Assembly: GCA_050949745.1 (NCBI GenBank)
Contig: JBMNGF010000007.1
Span: 1-64,000, forward strand
Origin: Syntrophaceticus sp050949745
GTDB taxonomy: Bacteria > Bacillota > DSM-12270 > Thermacetogeniales > Thermacetogeniaceae
Reading direction: 5' to 3'
Length of the DNA stretch: 64,000 bases
Position 1 is the stretch's first letter. The number at the start of each line of letters is the position of its first letter. The notes under the pieces were generated by a model. That model was not told the origin of the DNA. It ran no database searches and saw only the letters and a list, made by a program, of their open reading frames with translations. Position numbers and translations under genes: made by a program. Of this stretch, positions 18,178-26,561 are shown in pieces.

Positions 18178-18371
18178 TACTGGTACAGCTTCCCTCTTTC
18201 AAAAAAGCTGTCTACCGGTTTTTGAATGACTGTCACTATAACTGGTGCCAGTTTTTGTGTTTGAGTTTCCAGATAATTTGCAGTCGTGCTGCAAACTCTG
18301 GACTTTTTCTTGGTCAGTTCTGCAAAGGAGTCAAACCGCTTGTGTGGCGGGAATGGGCTCAATTGGTTTAA
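18178..18371 (+). pseudogene. Transposase relic B in the leader of the TIM-barrel operon
   Basis: A 64-codon fragment reading LVQLPSFKKAVYRFLNDCHYN and on to a stop at 18369-18371. The pattern KKAVYRFLND-x-HYNW is that of IS4-type transposases. No terminal repeats or catalytic residues remain. It lengthens the 5' leader between box 3 and the TTG start at 18451. Confidence 0.5.
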
Positions 18372-18450
18372 GGAACGGCTGACTGTTTGTCGCAGTAAAA
18401 GTTTGAGTGAATAAATCAAAAAGAAAAATTACAGAAAGGGGAACTGATTT

Positions 18451-18850
18451 TTGGTAGTTACGTTAAGCAAGACAAACAATAATAACAAAACAATTATTCC
18501 CAAGATTGCTTTGAGCAGCAGGTATAGTCGTTCCGCAGATGAACTCATACGTTTTGCCTTGGCTCACGGCTTAGAAGGAATCGAGTATTCCATTCAGGCT
18601 GAAACAAGCGAGCAATTGCAAACCGAACAACAAACCATGCAGACGCTGGCAGCATCAGATATGGAGGTGCGTTACCACTTACAGTTTAAAGAAATTGAGC
18701 TGTCACATTGTGATGTGATTCACGCAGAAAGGTCTGCTAAGCATTTAAAGGATTGTATCGATTTAATCAATTACTTGGGAGGGAGGTATGTAATAGTACA
18801 TCTTTGCTTGGGATATCGTAATGCATTACATAAATTAAAGTATGACCATG
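18451..18850 (+). pseudogene. TIM-barrel (sugar phosphate isomerase-like) gene, 5' half
   Basis: Start TTG at 18451 behind AAAGGGGA. It encodes a xylose-isomerase-like TIM barrel: IALSSRYSRSADELIRFALA, GLEGIEYS and a VIVHL strand. The frame is broken after LKYDH by the transposon. Joining it with 22250-22680 restores one frame of 276 codons with no other lesion (junction KYDH-ALKYLEQ), so the disruption is recent. It is the first gene of the phnDCE unit, and insertion may also be polar on the transporter. Confidence 0.8.
18845..18850 (+). repeat. Target site duplication, left
   Basis: ACCATG directly before the transposon's TGT end; the same six bases follow its ACA end at 22244-22249. Confidence 0.85.
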
Positions 18851-18977
18851 TGTTCTTTTGCACACACTTTGACTCTAACTCATGGGGGTATATTGCAGAT
18901 TAGTGATCACAAAAAGCAGTGGTAATGTCTCCTGAATCTGCTAAACTATTTGCAGATTAATTAGGGAGGCTAAGAAC

Positions 18978-19827
18978 TTGCAAATTCCTTGGAAACTACC
19001 TGTCAAATTATCGGTTTACGCAAAAGACAGATATTCAGTTGTATATCCGGTGATATCGAAATGCCCCTGCTGCAATGCTTCTGTAAGGCTGAGGCGCCAC
19101 GGTTTTTATAAGCGCATATTCGTTGTATACCGGTGAATCGAAATCCTGCTGCAATGCTTCTGTAAGGCTGATGCGCCACGGTTTTTATAAGCGTAATGTC
19201 CTGGTAAGAAATAAATGCTTTCGGATTGACATTAGGTAAAAAATAAATGCTTTCGGATTGACATTTGCCGCTACCGCTGTCCTTCCTGCTTAAAAACAAT
19301 TTCTGCGTTTTCTTAACAACCTACCTGCAATTATCAGCGTTCTGAGGGAACTGCTTTTGCCCCATTTTCTCCTGCCTTATTTCCAACATACCCGAGACAC
19401 TATCCTACAGAGCCTTCGTGCTCGCTTTCAAAAGCTATCCTTTTCTCTTTGCCGCCAACTTACTGCATACTATCATAAGCGTTTTCTTAACAACCTACCT
19501 GCAATTATCAGCGTTCTGAGGGAACTGGGTTGGCGTGAGAAACTTCCTGACGACTTTAATAAAAGAGCCATAAAGCTAGTTGAAAGGCTGGAACTCACTT
19601 GCCGCCAACTTACTGCATACTATCATAAGCGTTTTCTTAACAACCTACCTGCAATTATCAGCGTTCTGAGGGAACTGGGTTGGCGTGAGAAACTTCCTGA
19701 CGACTTTAATAAAAGAGCCATAAAGCTAGTTGAAAGGCTGGAACTCACTCCACCACGAGACTTGACCTCCCCAGAGGTCAATTTGTCCAACCGGATCATA
19801 GCTAACTTTATGGCGAGTTCATTTTAA
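18978..19827 (+). pseudogene. Zinc-ribbon protein gene (DUF6431-like), scrambled by internal duplications
   Basis: TTG at 18978 follows GGGAGG. The frame gives a zinc ribbon (CPCCNASVRLRRHGFYKR), then RYRCPSCLKTISAF, LPHFLLPYF and a helical tail, the order seen in DUF6431 proteins. The reading frame is broken by short duplications: about 80 bp (19066-19114 repeated at 19145-19193), about 32 bp (19204-19233 and 19235-19265), an ectopic 49-bp copy at 19305-19353, and a perfect 150-bp tandem (19450-19599, 19600-19749) that stays in frame. Removing them would restore one protein. It is probably a transposon accessory or target-choice factor. Confidence 0.65.
19450..19749 (+). repeat. Perfect 150-bp tandem duplication
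   Basis: Two identical 150-bp units side by side, each coding for 50 residues from CRQLTAYYHK to VERLELT, in frame. A third partial copy (49 bp) is at 19305-19353. Confidence 0.92.
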
Positions 19828-19957
19828 ATGACTCTGCCCCCTTTTGGCAAGCACTAAATTACACACACCTTTTTCGTAGCGGTATAACAGGGTTTAGGTC
19901 TATAATCTTGCTATGAGGTTAACCGGTTAGCCTCCAAACTAATTGGAGGTGCTAGAC

Positions 19958-21253
19958 TTGGCTTTGACTAAAGAACAGAAGATGGAAGTGGCTCTATTTC
20001 GCTTTGGTTTAATTGCTCCCCTTTTGAATAACCAAGTGGATGATGCTAAGGCATACCTGGAGAAGATCTGTTCCCAGGTACATGATGTCCCCTATTACGG
20101 GAGAAGGGAATACTCTGAGAGAACCATCCGCCGGTGGCTATGGGATTACCGCAGGGACAACCTGGATGGGCTAAAACCTAAGAGCCGCAAGGATAAGGGG
20201 TCTTCTCGAGTTATCTCTGAAGAGTTGGGCAAAAAAATCATTGAGTTCAGACAAGAGAATCCTGCCTTTAGCGTAATGCTTCTCTACGAAAAGATGGTTA
20301 AAGAAGGGCTTATCCTGCGCTATGAGGTGTCTTACTACTCAGTTTATCGGTATCTCAAACAGAGGAATCTTGCTAGTCCCCTCGTCGAGGACAAGGTTTC
20401 TATTAAAGACCGCAAACCCTTTGCCTATGACGAAGTGAACCGCATGTGGCAGGGGGATATGATGGTTGGCCCCCGGGTCCTGGTCAACGGCAAGAAGAAG
20501 CCAAGCTATCTATTTGCATTTATTGATGATTGTTCCCGCTTAATCACCTTTGCCCAGTTCTCTACAGAACAAAATTTTGAGGCTATGAAGAGGGTTTACA
20601 TGGAGGCGGTGCTCAGGCGAGGAATTCCTAATTTAGTCTACCTGGATAACGGAAAGGTTTACCGCTCCAAATTGTTTCATGCTGCCTGTGCGAGTATGGA
20701 AACCATTGTCTCCCATACTGAGCCTTATGATGCCGCCAGTAAGGGGAAGATTGAAAGATTCTTCCGGACGGTAAGAGACAGATTTCTGCCTCTGTTGGAT
20801 TATCCGGTCAGCTCTCTTTCTGTACTTAACCGGTCCTTCTGGAGATGGCTGGAAGAGGACTACCACCGACGTGTTCACTCATCCCTTAACATGTCGCCGC
20901 TGGACAAGTACCTCTCTCAGATCAACCAAATTAAACTTATTAAAAATCCGGAATCCCTGCGCCGGCTGTTTATGAAAAGGGAGACCCGCAGGGTCAACAA
21001 CGACGCTACAATCTCTGTTTCCGGCAGGTTCTTTGAGGTACCTCCTGTCCTAATAGGACAGAGGATAGAGGTGCGCTTTGAACCGGAAAACCTAGATGAG
21101 GTGCTGATTTTTGTCGATAGTGAATGCCTAGGGAAAGCAGTACCTGTTCGTCTGTCTGATAACGCCCGGATTAAGCGTGACCGTAAGGGAGATTCTCCTG
21201 CTCCAGCTTTATCCTTTCATGAAGCTCTGCTTAAAAGGGAGGGGGACAGCTGA
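19958..21253 (+). CDS. DDE transposase (TniA/IntA-type, rve core)
   Basis: 431 residues. An N-terminal helix-turn-helix (SERTIRRWLWDYRRDNLDGL) precedes an integrase core with D in WQGDMMVG, D in NLVYLDNGKVYRS and E in KGKIERFFRT. A C-terminal beta-barrel follows (VSGRFFEVPP). The TTG start at 19958 has GGAGGTG six bases upstream; the frame is open further back. Its stop overlaps the ATG of the ATPase by one base, so the two are translated together. It cuts and joins the transposon ends. Confidence 0.85.
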   Translation: MALTKEQKMEVALFRFGLIAPLLNNQVDDAKAYLEKICSQVHDVPYYGRREYSERTIRRWLWDYRRDNLDGLKPKSRKDKGSSRVISEELGKKIIEFRQENPAFSVMLLYEKMVKEGLILRYEVSYYSVYRYLKQRNLASPLVEDKVSIKDRKPFAYDEVNRMWQGDMMVGPRVLVNGKKKPSYLFAFIDDCSRLITFAQFSTEQNFEAMKRVYMEAVLRRGIPNLVYLDNGKVYRSKLFHAACASMETIVSHTEPYDAASKGKIERFFRTVRDRFLPLLDYPVSSLSVLNRSFWRWLEEDYHRRVHSSLNMSPLDKYLSQINQIKLIKNPESLRRLFMKRETRRVNNDATISVSGRFFEVPPVLIGQRIEVRFEPENLDEVLIFVDSECLGKAVPVRLSDNARIKRDRKGDSPAPALSFHEALLKREGDS

Positions 21254-22053
21254 TGTTTACTAGTTTCTATTCTCTCTCTGCCAAGCCTTTTGCCAAGGAG
21301 ATCAAGTCTGAAAAGATGTTTCCGTCATCTTCTCATCAAGAGCTTTTAGCGCGTTTAAGTTATCTCAAAGACAATAAGGGTATCGGTATGGTGGTTGGTG
21401 AAGCCGGAGCAGGTAAGACTTCTTCTCTGCGTGCATTTGCAGCCTCTCTCAATCCTGCTTTGTACCGTGCTGTTTATTTCCCTCTTTCTACGGTTACGGT
21501 TACTGATTTCTATCGGGGGCTTGCTTACAATCTAGGGCTGCTTCCTGCGTTTCGGAAGGTGGATCTGTTCAGGCAAATTCAGGAGGCTATTCAAGATCTG
21601 TATTCAGGGAAAAAGGTCACTCCACTGATTATGCTGGATGAACTGCAGCTAGCCAGCACTCAGTTCTTGAGTGACCTCCATCTGTTATTTAATTTCTCCA
21701 TGGATTCGGAAAACCCTTTTATCCTTGTTCTTTGTGGCTTGCCGGCACTTTCAATGAAGCTGTCTCTCACCCATAACCAGCCTTTAAATCAAAGATTGAT
21801 CATGCGCTACAAGATGGATGGCCTATCCAAGGAAGAGACGAAGGGTTATTTGGAACACCATATGCGACTGGCAGGTGCTAACTACCCGATTTTCTCTGAT
21901 TCTGCAATTGAAGCGATATCTGTAGTCAGTCGTGGGTGGCCGCGTCTAATCAATAATCTTGCCACTACCAGCTTGATTTTCGGATGTCAAAAGGGGTTAA
22001 AGACCATCGATGAGGATGCTGTAAGGCAGGCTGCTGTTGAACTGGGTATGTAA
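21253..22053 (+). CDS. AAA+ ATPase, ExeA/TniB-like transposition partner
   Basis: 266 residues. Walker A is GEAGAGKTSSLRAF (about residues 55-68), Walker B PLIMLDELQLAS, and the arginine finger region is in NQPLNQRLIMRYKM. This family (ExeA-like, related to TniB, TnsC and MuB) selects target DNA and activates the DDE transposase encoded upstream. ATG overlaps the transposase stop. Confidence 0.83.
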   Translation: MFTSFYSLSAKPFAKEIKSEKMFPSSSHQELLARLSYLKDNKGIGMVVGEAGAGKTSSLRAFAASLNPALYRAVYFPLSTVTVTDFYRGLAYNLGLLPAFRKVDLFRQIQEAIQDLYSGKKVTPLIMLDELQLASTQFLSDLHLLFNFSMDSENPFILVLCGLPALSMKLSLTHNQPLNQRLIMRYKMDGLSKEETKGYLEHHMRLAGANYPIFSDSAIEAISVVSRGWPRLINNLATTSLIFGCQKGLKTIDEDAVRQAAVELGM

Positions 22054-22064
22054 TTTCTTGACGG

Positions 22065-22090
22065 GGCCGGTAGCCATCCCGGCCTTTTTC
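22065..22090 (+). terminator. Terminator of the transposon genes
   Basis: GGCCGG (22065-22070) pairs with CCGGCC (22079-22084), followed by five T. Confidence 0.8.
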
Positions 22091-22243
22091 TTTTATCTAT
22101 TTTGAACCATTTAATTTGAAAGACAGTTAATTTGCTAATGTGCAAATTGTTCGGAAATCGTTTCTGCAATTTTTGCAGATTGCAAGGTAAATTTGGGTTT
22201 TTTATTTTGCAAAGGTCAGGGAGAAAGAATGTGCAAACTTACA

Positions 22244-22249
22244 ACCATG
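22244..22249 (+). repeat. Target site duplication, right
   Basis: ACCATG directly after the transposon's ACA end; it matches 18845-18850. Confidence 0.85.
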
Positions 22250-22680
22250 CATTAAAATATCTGGAACAGCTAGTATCATATGGTAACAAAAAGAATGTCA
22301 CTGTATGCCTGGAAAATCTACCTTTTGGCTTTACATGCACTCCTTCTGGGTTTTTGGATTTGCTGAAGGCTACCGGTGCCGCTGCGACTGTAGATATCGG
22401 GCATGTGGCTGCTTCGCCTGTTGTGAAAGATGGCATCGTATCAGCAGAAGAATTTATAACCACTGTAAGTCAATATATTCAAAGTGCCCATGTCTATGAC
22501 CTAGAGGTAATTAATAAGGAAACAAATTGCGTTTATCACGTGGCACCAAAAGACAGGTCTGTAATGACTTCCCGTTTAACTGCTCTTCTCCAGAGCAACT
22601 GTGACTGGTGGCTTATTGAGCTTGGGGATCCAGAAGAAATTTTACAAACTGCGAGTTTTGCTAGGGCTGTTATTAAATAA
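22250..22680 (+). pseudogene. TIM-barrel gene, 3' half
   Basis: Continuation of the frame at 18451-18850: ALKYLEQLVSYGNKKNVTV, then the metal-ligand strands CLENLPFG, ATVDIGHVAAS and SAHVYDLE. The C-terminal WWLIELGDPEEI is typical of xylose-isomerase-like barrels. An open frame from inside the transposon end (22132) runs into it, so a fusion protein lacking the N-terminal half could be made. PhnD starts 27 bases later. Confidence 0.8.
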
Positions 22681-22707
22681 TATTTCTATAAAACAAGGAG
22701 GTTTACA

Positions 22708-23622
22708 ATGAACTATTTATCAAAAACAAAAAAATTGAGCGTGTTGTTAGTTGTAATCTTGCTGTGTATGACTTTAGCAGCAGTAGGTTGTCAGCCGAGT
22801 GAGCCGACTGCAGATGAGACATCAGGAGAATTAACGAAGCTACGCTTTGGCGCTATCCCAGGAGAGGAAGTCGAGAATATAAGGGCAAAATATGAGCCTT
22901 TGGCTGAATACCTGGAAAAGGCGCTGGATATGGAAGTTGACATCTTCGTGGGCACTGATTTTACCGCTACTGTTGAAGCTATGCGGGCAGGCAATTTGGA
23001 TATAGCATTTTTCGGCCCATTTTCCTATGTATTAGCTACTGATGTAGCCAATGCTGAGGCATTTGCGATTGAGAATGATAAGGAAAGGGGTATCTTTATC
23101 GAGTCCTATATCATTACACATCCGGATAGTGGCATAGAAGAGATCGCTGATCTAAAAGGGAAGACCTTTGGATTTGTTGATCCCGCATCTACAGGAGGAT
23201 ACCTTATTCCAAGGATGCACATGGTTGAAGCAGGCATAGACCCAGATAATGATTTGGCCTCTACTGTCTTTTTGGGCGGGCATGATGCGTGTGCTATAGC
23301 AGTCAAAAACAAGCAGGTTGATGCTGCAACTATTAATACATTGTATCACCGTTATGTGGAAGAGGGGTTAATATCTGAAGAGAATGTGAAAATAATACAC
23401 ACCTCCGAGCCATTCCCTGGAGGACCTTTGGCATGGCGCAAAGATTTACCTGAAGATTTAAAAGCAAAGATTAAAGATGCCATTGTTAATATGCCTGAGG
23501 AGGAATTTAAGAAAATAGGGAAAGAGAGTTCAACCGGTTATGTAGAAGTAGAAGATTCAGACTGGGATGTTATTCGCAAATGTGCAGAAGTATTGGAACT
23601 GGATTTAGAAGGAATGAATTAA
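22708..23622 (+). CDS. phnD: PhnD-type ABC transporter substrate-binding lipoprotein
   Basis: 304 residues. The signal peptide ends in a lipobox (TLAAVGC) near residue 28, so the protein is anchored outside the membrane. The body follows the PhnD/PtxB fold: LRFGAIPGEEVENI, VGTDFTATVEAMRAGNLDIAFFGP, then TFGFVDPASTGGYLIPR. The family binds phosphonates, phosphite or other oxyanions. Context (yedF operon, shared LysR box) suggests a different cargo such as a selenium or sulfur compound, which is my inference. Strong AAGGAGG site. Confidence 0.85.
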   Translation: MNYLSKTKKLSVLLVVILLCMTLAAVGCQPSEPTADETSGELTKLRFGAIPGEEVENIRAKYEPLAEYLEKALDMEVDIFVGTDFTATVEAMRAGNLDIAFFGPFSYVLATDVANAEAFAIENDKERGIFIESYIITHPDSGIEEIADLKGKTFGFVDPASTGGYLIPRMHMVEAGIDPDNDLASTVFLGGHDACAIAVKNKQVDAATINTLYHRYVEEGLISEENVKIIHTSEPFPGGPLAWRKDLPEDLKAKIKDAIVNMPEEEFKKIGKESSTGYVEVEDSDWDVIRKCAEVLELDLEGMN

Positions 23623-23644
23623 TATAAAGGCAAGGAAGAGTTAA

Positions 23645-24427
23645 ATGATCAAAATTCAAGCTCTACACAAAACATTTAATGGCAATGTCCATGCTTTACG
23701 TGGAGTTAATTTGGAAATAGAGCAAGGTGAATTTACTATTATATTAGGTCCAAGCGGAGCAGGGAAATCAACTCTGCTCCGCTGTATAAACGGATTGGAG
23801 AAGCCATCTGAGGGTCAGGTGTTCTTCAATGAACTATCTGCGCTTGATCCCAAAAACTTGAGATATATTCGCAAAAAAATCGGTATGATTTTTCAGCAAT
23901 TTAATCTTGTGAAGCGTTTATCCGTACTGCAAAATGTACTATGCGGAAGGCTGGCAAATAACGGAGTTCTACCTACATGTTTGAGGCTTTTTCCCAGGGA
24001 AGATGTGGATATAGCTTTACACTGTTTGGAAAGAGTTGGGCTCGCTGATAAGGTATACAATCGGGCGGATGAGCTTAGTGGGGGGCAGATGCAGCGTGTA
24101 GGTATCGCACGGGCACTTGCACAAAGACCAGATATAATACTGGCAGACGAGCCTATTGCCAGCCTGGATCCCCGTTCAGCAGAGCAGATTATGGATGTTT
24201 TAATGGAAATTAACAGTACTGATAAGATTACTATATTGGTGAGTTTGCATGCTGTCGATTTTGCAAAACGCTATGGTAAAAGGATTGTAGGGATCAGTGA
24301 TGGCAAAGTAGTGCTGGAAAAAAAAGGTTGCGTCTTAAGTAGCGAGGATATAGATTTAATTTATGGAGATAAGAAAACTGTTGACATCCCTGGATTCCAC
24401 ACTTCACCAGTAGCAAACATATCGTAA
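23645..24427 (+). CDS. phnC: PhnC-type ABC transporter ATPase
   Basis: 260 residues. Walker A GPSGAGKST (about residues 36-44), Q-loop MIFQQFNLVKRLSV, signature LSGGQMQRVGIARAL, Walker B IILADEPIASLDP, H-loop VSLHAVDFAK. It powers import with the PhnE permease. It starts 22 bases after phnD. Confidence 0.9.
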   Translation: MIKIQALHKTFNGNVHALRGVNLEIEQGEFTIILGPSGAGKSTLLRCINGLEKPSEGQVFFNELSALDPKNLRYIRKKIGMIFQQFNLVKRLSVLQNVLCGRLANNGVLPTCLRLFPREDVDIALHCLERVGLADKVYNRADELSGGQMQRVGIARALAQRPDIILADEPIASLDPRSAEQIMDVLMEINSTDKITILVSLHAVDFAKRYGKRIVGISDGKVVLEKKGCVLSSEDIDLIYGDKKTVDIPGFHTSPVANIS

Positions 24428-24518
24428 ATAGCGGTGATGGATAGCTGTCACCCATTTTGGGGTTGGCAACATTGTATCCTGCCAGAAGATTGTAAAATGG
24501 AGGTTAAAACTATTATCG

Positions 24519-25307
24519 ATGATATTAGTAACACAGAGAAAACTTGATCTAAAAAGATTTGTTAGATATTTAGTGTGGACTATTATAATACTGGCGATAT
24601 TGTGGTGGAGTGCTGTAGGAACTAATCTGAGTTTTGGAATGCTGCGAGGAGGGCTGCAGGGAGTAGCAGATATAGTTGGCAGAATGGTGCCCCCGGATTT
24701 TTCTATTTTAGAAAGGTTGGTTAAACCAACCATAGAAACGATACAGATTTCCATTTGGGGAACCATCTTAGCGATTTTATTGTCCATACCCTTCGGTGTG
24801 CTGGCTGCCAGAAATTTATCGCCACACCCTGTTGTCTGTCAAAGCAGCCGGCTCATACTGAATGCAATAAGAGCGATTCCTGATATGCTTTTTGCTCTGA
24901 TTTTTGTGGCCGCAGTGGGGCTCGGGCCATTTCCAGGGGTGCTGGGCATTGGGGTAGGTTCGTCGGGGATGTTGGGAAAGTTTCTCGCGGATTTCATTGA
25001 AAATATTGATAAAGGTCCACTGGATGCACTTAAAGCCACAGGGGCAAAAAAAATGCAAATTATTACCTATGCCGTAGTTCCTCAAATCATACCGGAGTTT
25101 GTTTCACTTTCTTTATTCAGATGGGAAATGAATTTTCGTGCATCTACGGTTATTGGTATTGTAGGTGCAGGGGGGCTAGGGTTTGAGTTGATGACCAGTA
25201 TGAGACTTTTTCAATATAAAGAAACGGCTACTATTTTAATAGTAATATTGATAGTTGTAACTATAGTAGATTTTATATCCAGCATTATTCGTAAGCAGAT
25301 AATTTAA
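24519..25307 (+). CDS. phnE: PhnE-type ABC transporter permease
   Basis: 262 residues with about six membrane segments. The EAA coupling loop is DALKATGAKKMQIITYAVVPQIIPEF, here quoted only as landmarks around DALKATGAKK. The start ATG at 24519 is 15 bases from GGAGG, longer than usual. One permease, one ATPase and one binding protein make a full importer. A 91-base gap with a small GGTGA/TCACC hairpin separates it from phnC. Confidence 0.87.
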   Translation: MILVTQRKLDLKRFVRYLVWTIIILAILWWSAVGTNLSFGMLRGGLQGVADIVGRMVPPDFSILERLVKPTIETIQISIWGTILAILLSIPFGVLAARNLSPHPVVCQSSRLILNAIRAIPDMLFALIFVAAVGLGPFPGVLGIGVGSSGMLGKFLADFIENIDKGPLDALKATGAKKMQIITYAVVPQIIPEFVSLSLFRWEMNFRASTVIGIVGAGGLGFELMTSMRLFQYKETATILIVILIVVTIVDFISSIIRKQII

Positions 25308-25400
25308 TTTATTATTTCATTTAATAATAAATATTCGGCTAGCAGGAATTACAGGGTCAAGCTAGAATATTATTATAAAGAAATAAATTATTTAAAATGA

Positions 25401-25457
25401 ACCACGGAGGTTCTGGCAGATTCCACAGAAGTGGATGCCGAATACTCGTGGTTTTTT
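25401..25457 (+). terminator. Structured terminator after phnE
   Basis: Outer stem ACCACG/CGTGGT followed by six T, with three inner stems (GAG/CTC, GGCA/TGCC, ATTCCAC/GTGGAT) around an internal loop GTTCT opposite GAATA. The layered fold is more elaborate than a plain terminator. The rest of the gap 25308-25652 holds AT-rich DNA with no gene that I can support. Confidence 0.7.
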
Positions 25458-25652
25458 GTTTTTGATTGATGTTTTAAATTGAAGGGTCAAGCGTTCTTAT
25501 ATCTATTATATTCTTCAGGAACACTTTTTTAGCAAGAAAGGTAACTGCTGCAGCTGTCAGAAAACTGTTGTCTTGTTATCGGTCACCTGGTCAGGAAACA
25601 CAGGGCAGTACAAGGGTGAAAAGCAGTAAAGCAGTAGTAGATAGGTGATAAA

Positions 25653-26078
25653 ATGAGGATTGCTGTTATTGATGGGCAGGGGGGAGGAATTGGTCGGCTG
25701 ATAACAGAGCAGCTCAGAAAAAACCTCCCAACCAAAACAGAGATTATAGCTTTTGGGACAAATTCAATCGCAACATCTTTGATGCTTAAAGCCGGTGCTA
25801 ATGAAGGAGCTACCGGAGAAAATGCTGTCATCCAGAATGTCGATGATATGGATTTTATAGTGGGGCCTTTGGGAATTATCTTAGCCCACTCTATGAGGGG
25901 CGAATTAACAGCCAAAATGGCTGAAGCCATTGCTAAGAGCAAGGCACATAAAATATTATTGCCTCTGACTCTGTCACAAGTAGAAGTTATTGGAGTAGAA
26001 GCTGGACCTTTACCACACCAGGTTGAAAAAATGATTATTAGGTTAAAAGAGATGATGGAGGTGAAGACAGATGTGTGA
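25653..26078 (+). CDS. DUF3842 family protein
   Basis: 141 residues. It opens with RIAVIDGQGGGIGRLITEQL, a Rossmann-like glycine-rich nucleotide loop, and ends with PLTLSQVEVIGVEAGPLPH. The family is common in anaerobic Firmicutes, usually beside a CooT-like gene as here, but has no known function. The start ATG follows AGGTGAT. Its last bases overlap the next gene by eight. Confidence 0.8.
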   Translation: MRIAVIDGQGGGIGRLITEQLRKNLPTKTEIIAFGTNSIATSLMLKAGANEGATGENAVIQNVDDMDFIVGPLGIILAHSMRGELTAKMAEAIAKSKAHKILLPLTLSQVEVIGVEAGPLPHQVEKMIIRLKEMMEVKTDV

Positions 26079-26265
26079 GTCCCATGCTTATCTGCGTATA
26101 GGCGATCGAGAGGAGCTGCTTTTTGAAAATGTAGACCGGGTTGAGCCGCAGGAAGATGGTGGTGTTATGCTGGAAAACATTTTCGGTCAGCGCAAGATGA
26201 TCAGAGCCAGGATCAAAGAGTTGGCCTTGGTGGATCACAAGATCATTTTGGAAAAAATAGAATAA
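26071..26265 (+). CDS. CooT-like nickel-binding protein
   Basis: 64 residues, beginning MCESHAYLRIGDREELLF. The CooT family starts with Met-Cys-x-x-x-x-Tyr, and in Rhodospirillum CooT the N-terminal cysteine binds nickel for CO dehydrogenase. GGAGGTG is ten bases before the ATG. It overlaps DUF3842, so the pair is translationally coupled. Confidence 0.8.
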   Translation: MCESHAYLRIGDREELLFENVDRVEPQEDGGVMLENIFGQRKMIRARIKELALVDHKIILEKIE

Positions 26266-26446
26266 AAATTTATCGGAAACGCCGTAATATGATTTGATTT
26301 AAATATGTCAACTGAGCAATATGGCCGTGGAAGGTTCATAATTTCGCAAGAAGCGGGTGCGCTCCTGCGGCCTTTGCTTCATTTAACCCCCATAAAACCT
26401 ACAGTGGTTATCTGAAGCCTCATGTAGGTGTAATTCCCCCTTTATT

Positions 26447-26481
26447 ACCTAACATAAGGGCATGAAGTCTTTGTGTTAGGT
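26447..26481 (+). other. Inverted repeat before the DUF3343 gene
   Basis: ACCTAACA (26447-26454) and TGTTAGGT (26474-26481), followed by GATTTTATG. It may terminate the cooT transcript. The rest of 26266-26561 holds no gene. Confidence 0.45.
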
Positions 26482-26561
26482 GATTTTATGTTTTTAAGGT
26501 GTTTAATGGTATAATAACAATATTAATTCATTTGAATGGCTTAGGTTTGGGTGGTGATTGT

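Larger units (their letters stand above)
18851..22243 (+). mobile_element. Two-gene TniA/TniB-type transposon, 3.4 kb
   Basis: Ends read TGTTCTTTTGCACA on the left and, inverted, TGTAAGTTTGCACA on the right, giving TGT-N4-TTGCACA terminal repeats, with ACCATG duplicated outside. Several TTTGCA-type motifs near both ends (left about 18891, 18950, 18976; right about 22136, 22180, 22207, 22232) look like multiple transposase binding sites as in Tn7/Tn552 relatives. Contents in order: a degraded zinc-ribbon gene, a DDE transposase and an AAA ATPase, then a terminator. It interrupts the TIM-barrel gene. Confidence 0.85.

Noticed and set aside
17968..18225. 85-residue frame before the TIM-barrel gene
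   Set aside because: Crosses a clear terminator and a transposase relic.
17875..18260. Two similar leader motifs (GAC-x-GTCACTATAA) as a new riboswitch
   Set aside because: Both translate to related transposase fragments (HYK*RKFLL and HYNWCQFL), so the similarity is coding relic, not RNA structure.
22708..25307. Phosphite or phosphonate utilisation operon
   Set aside because: No ptxD, phnJ, phnX or related catabolic gene follows the importer; the Se/S context is stronger.
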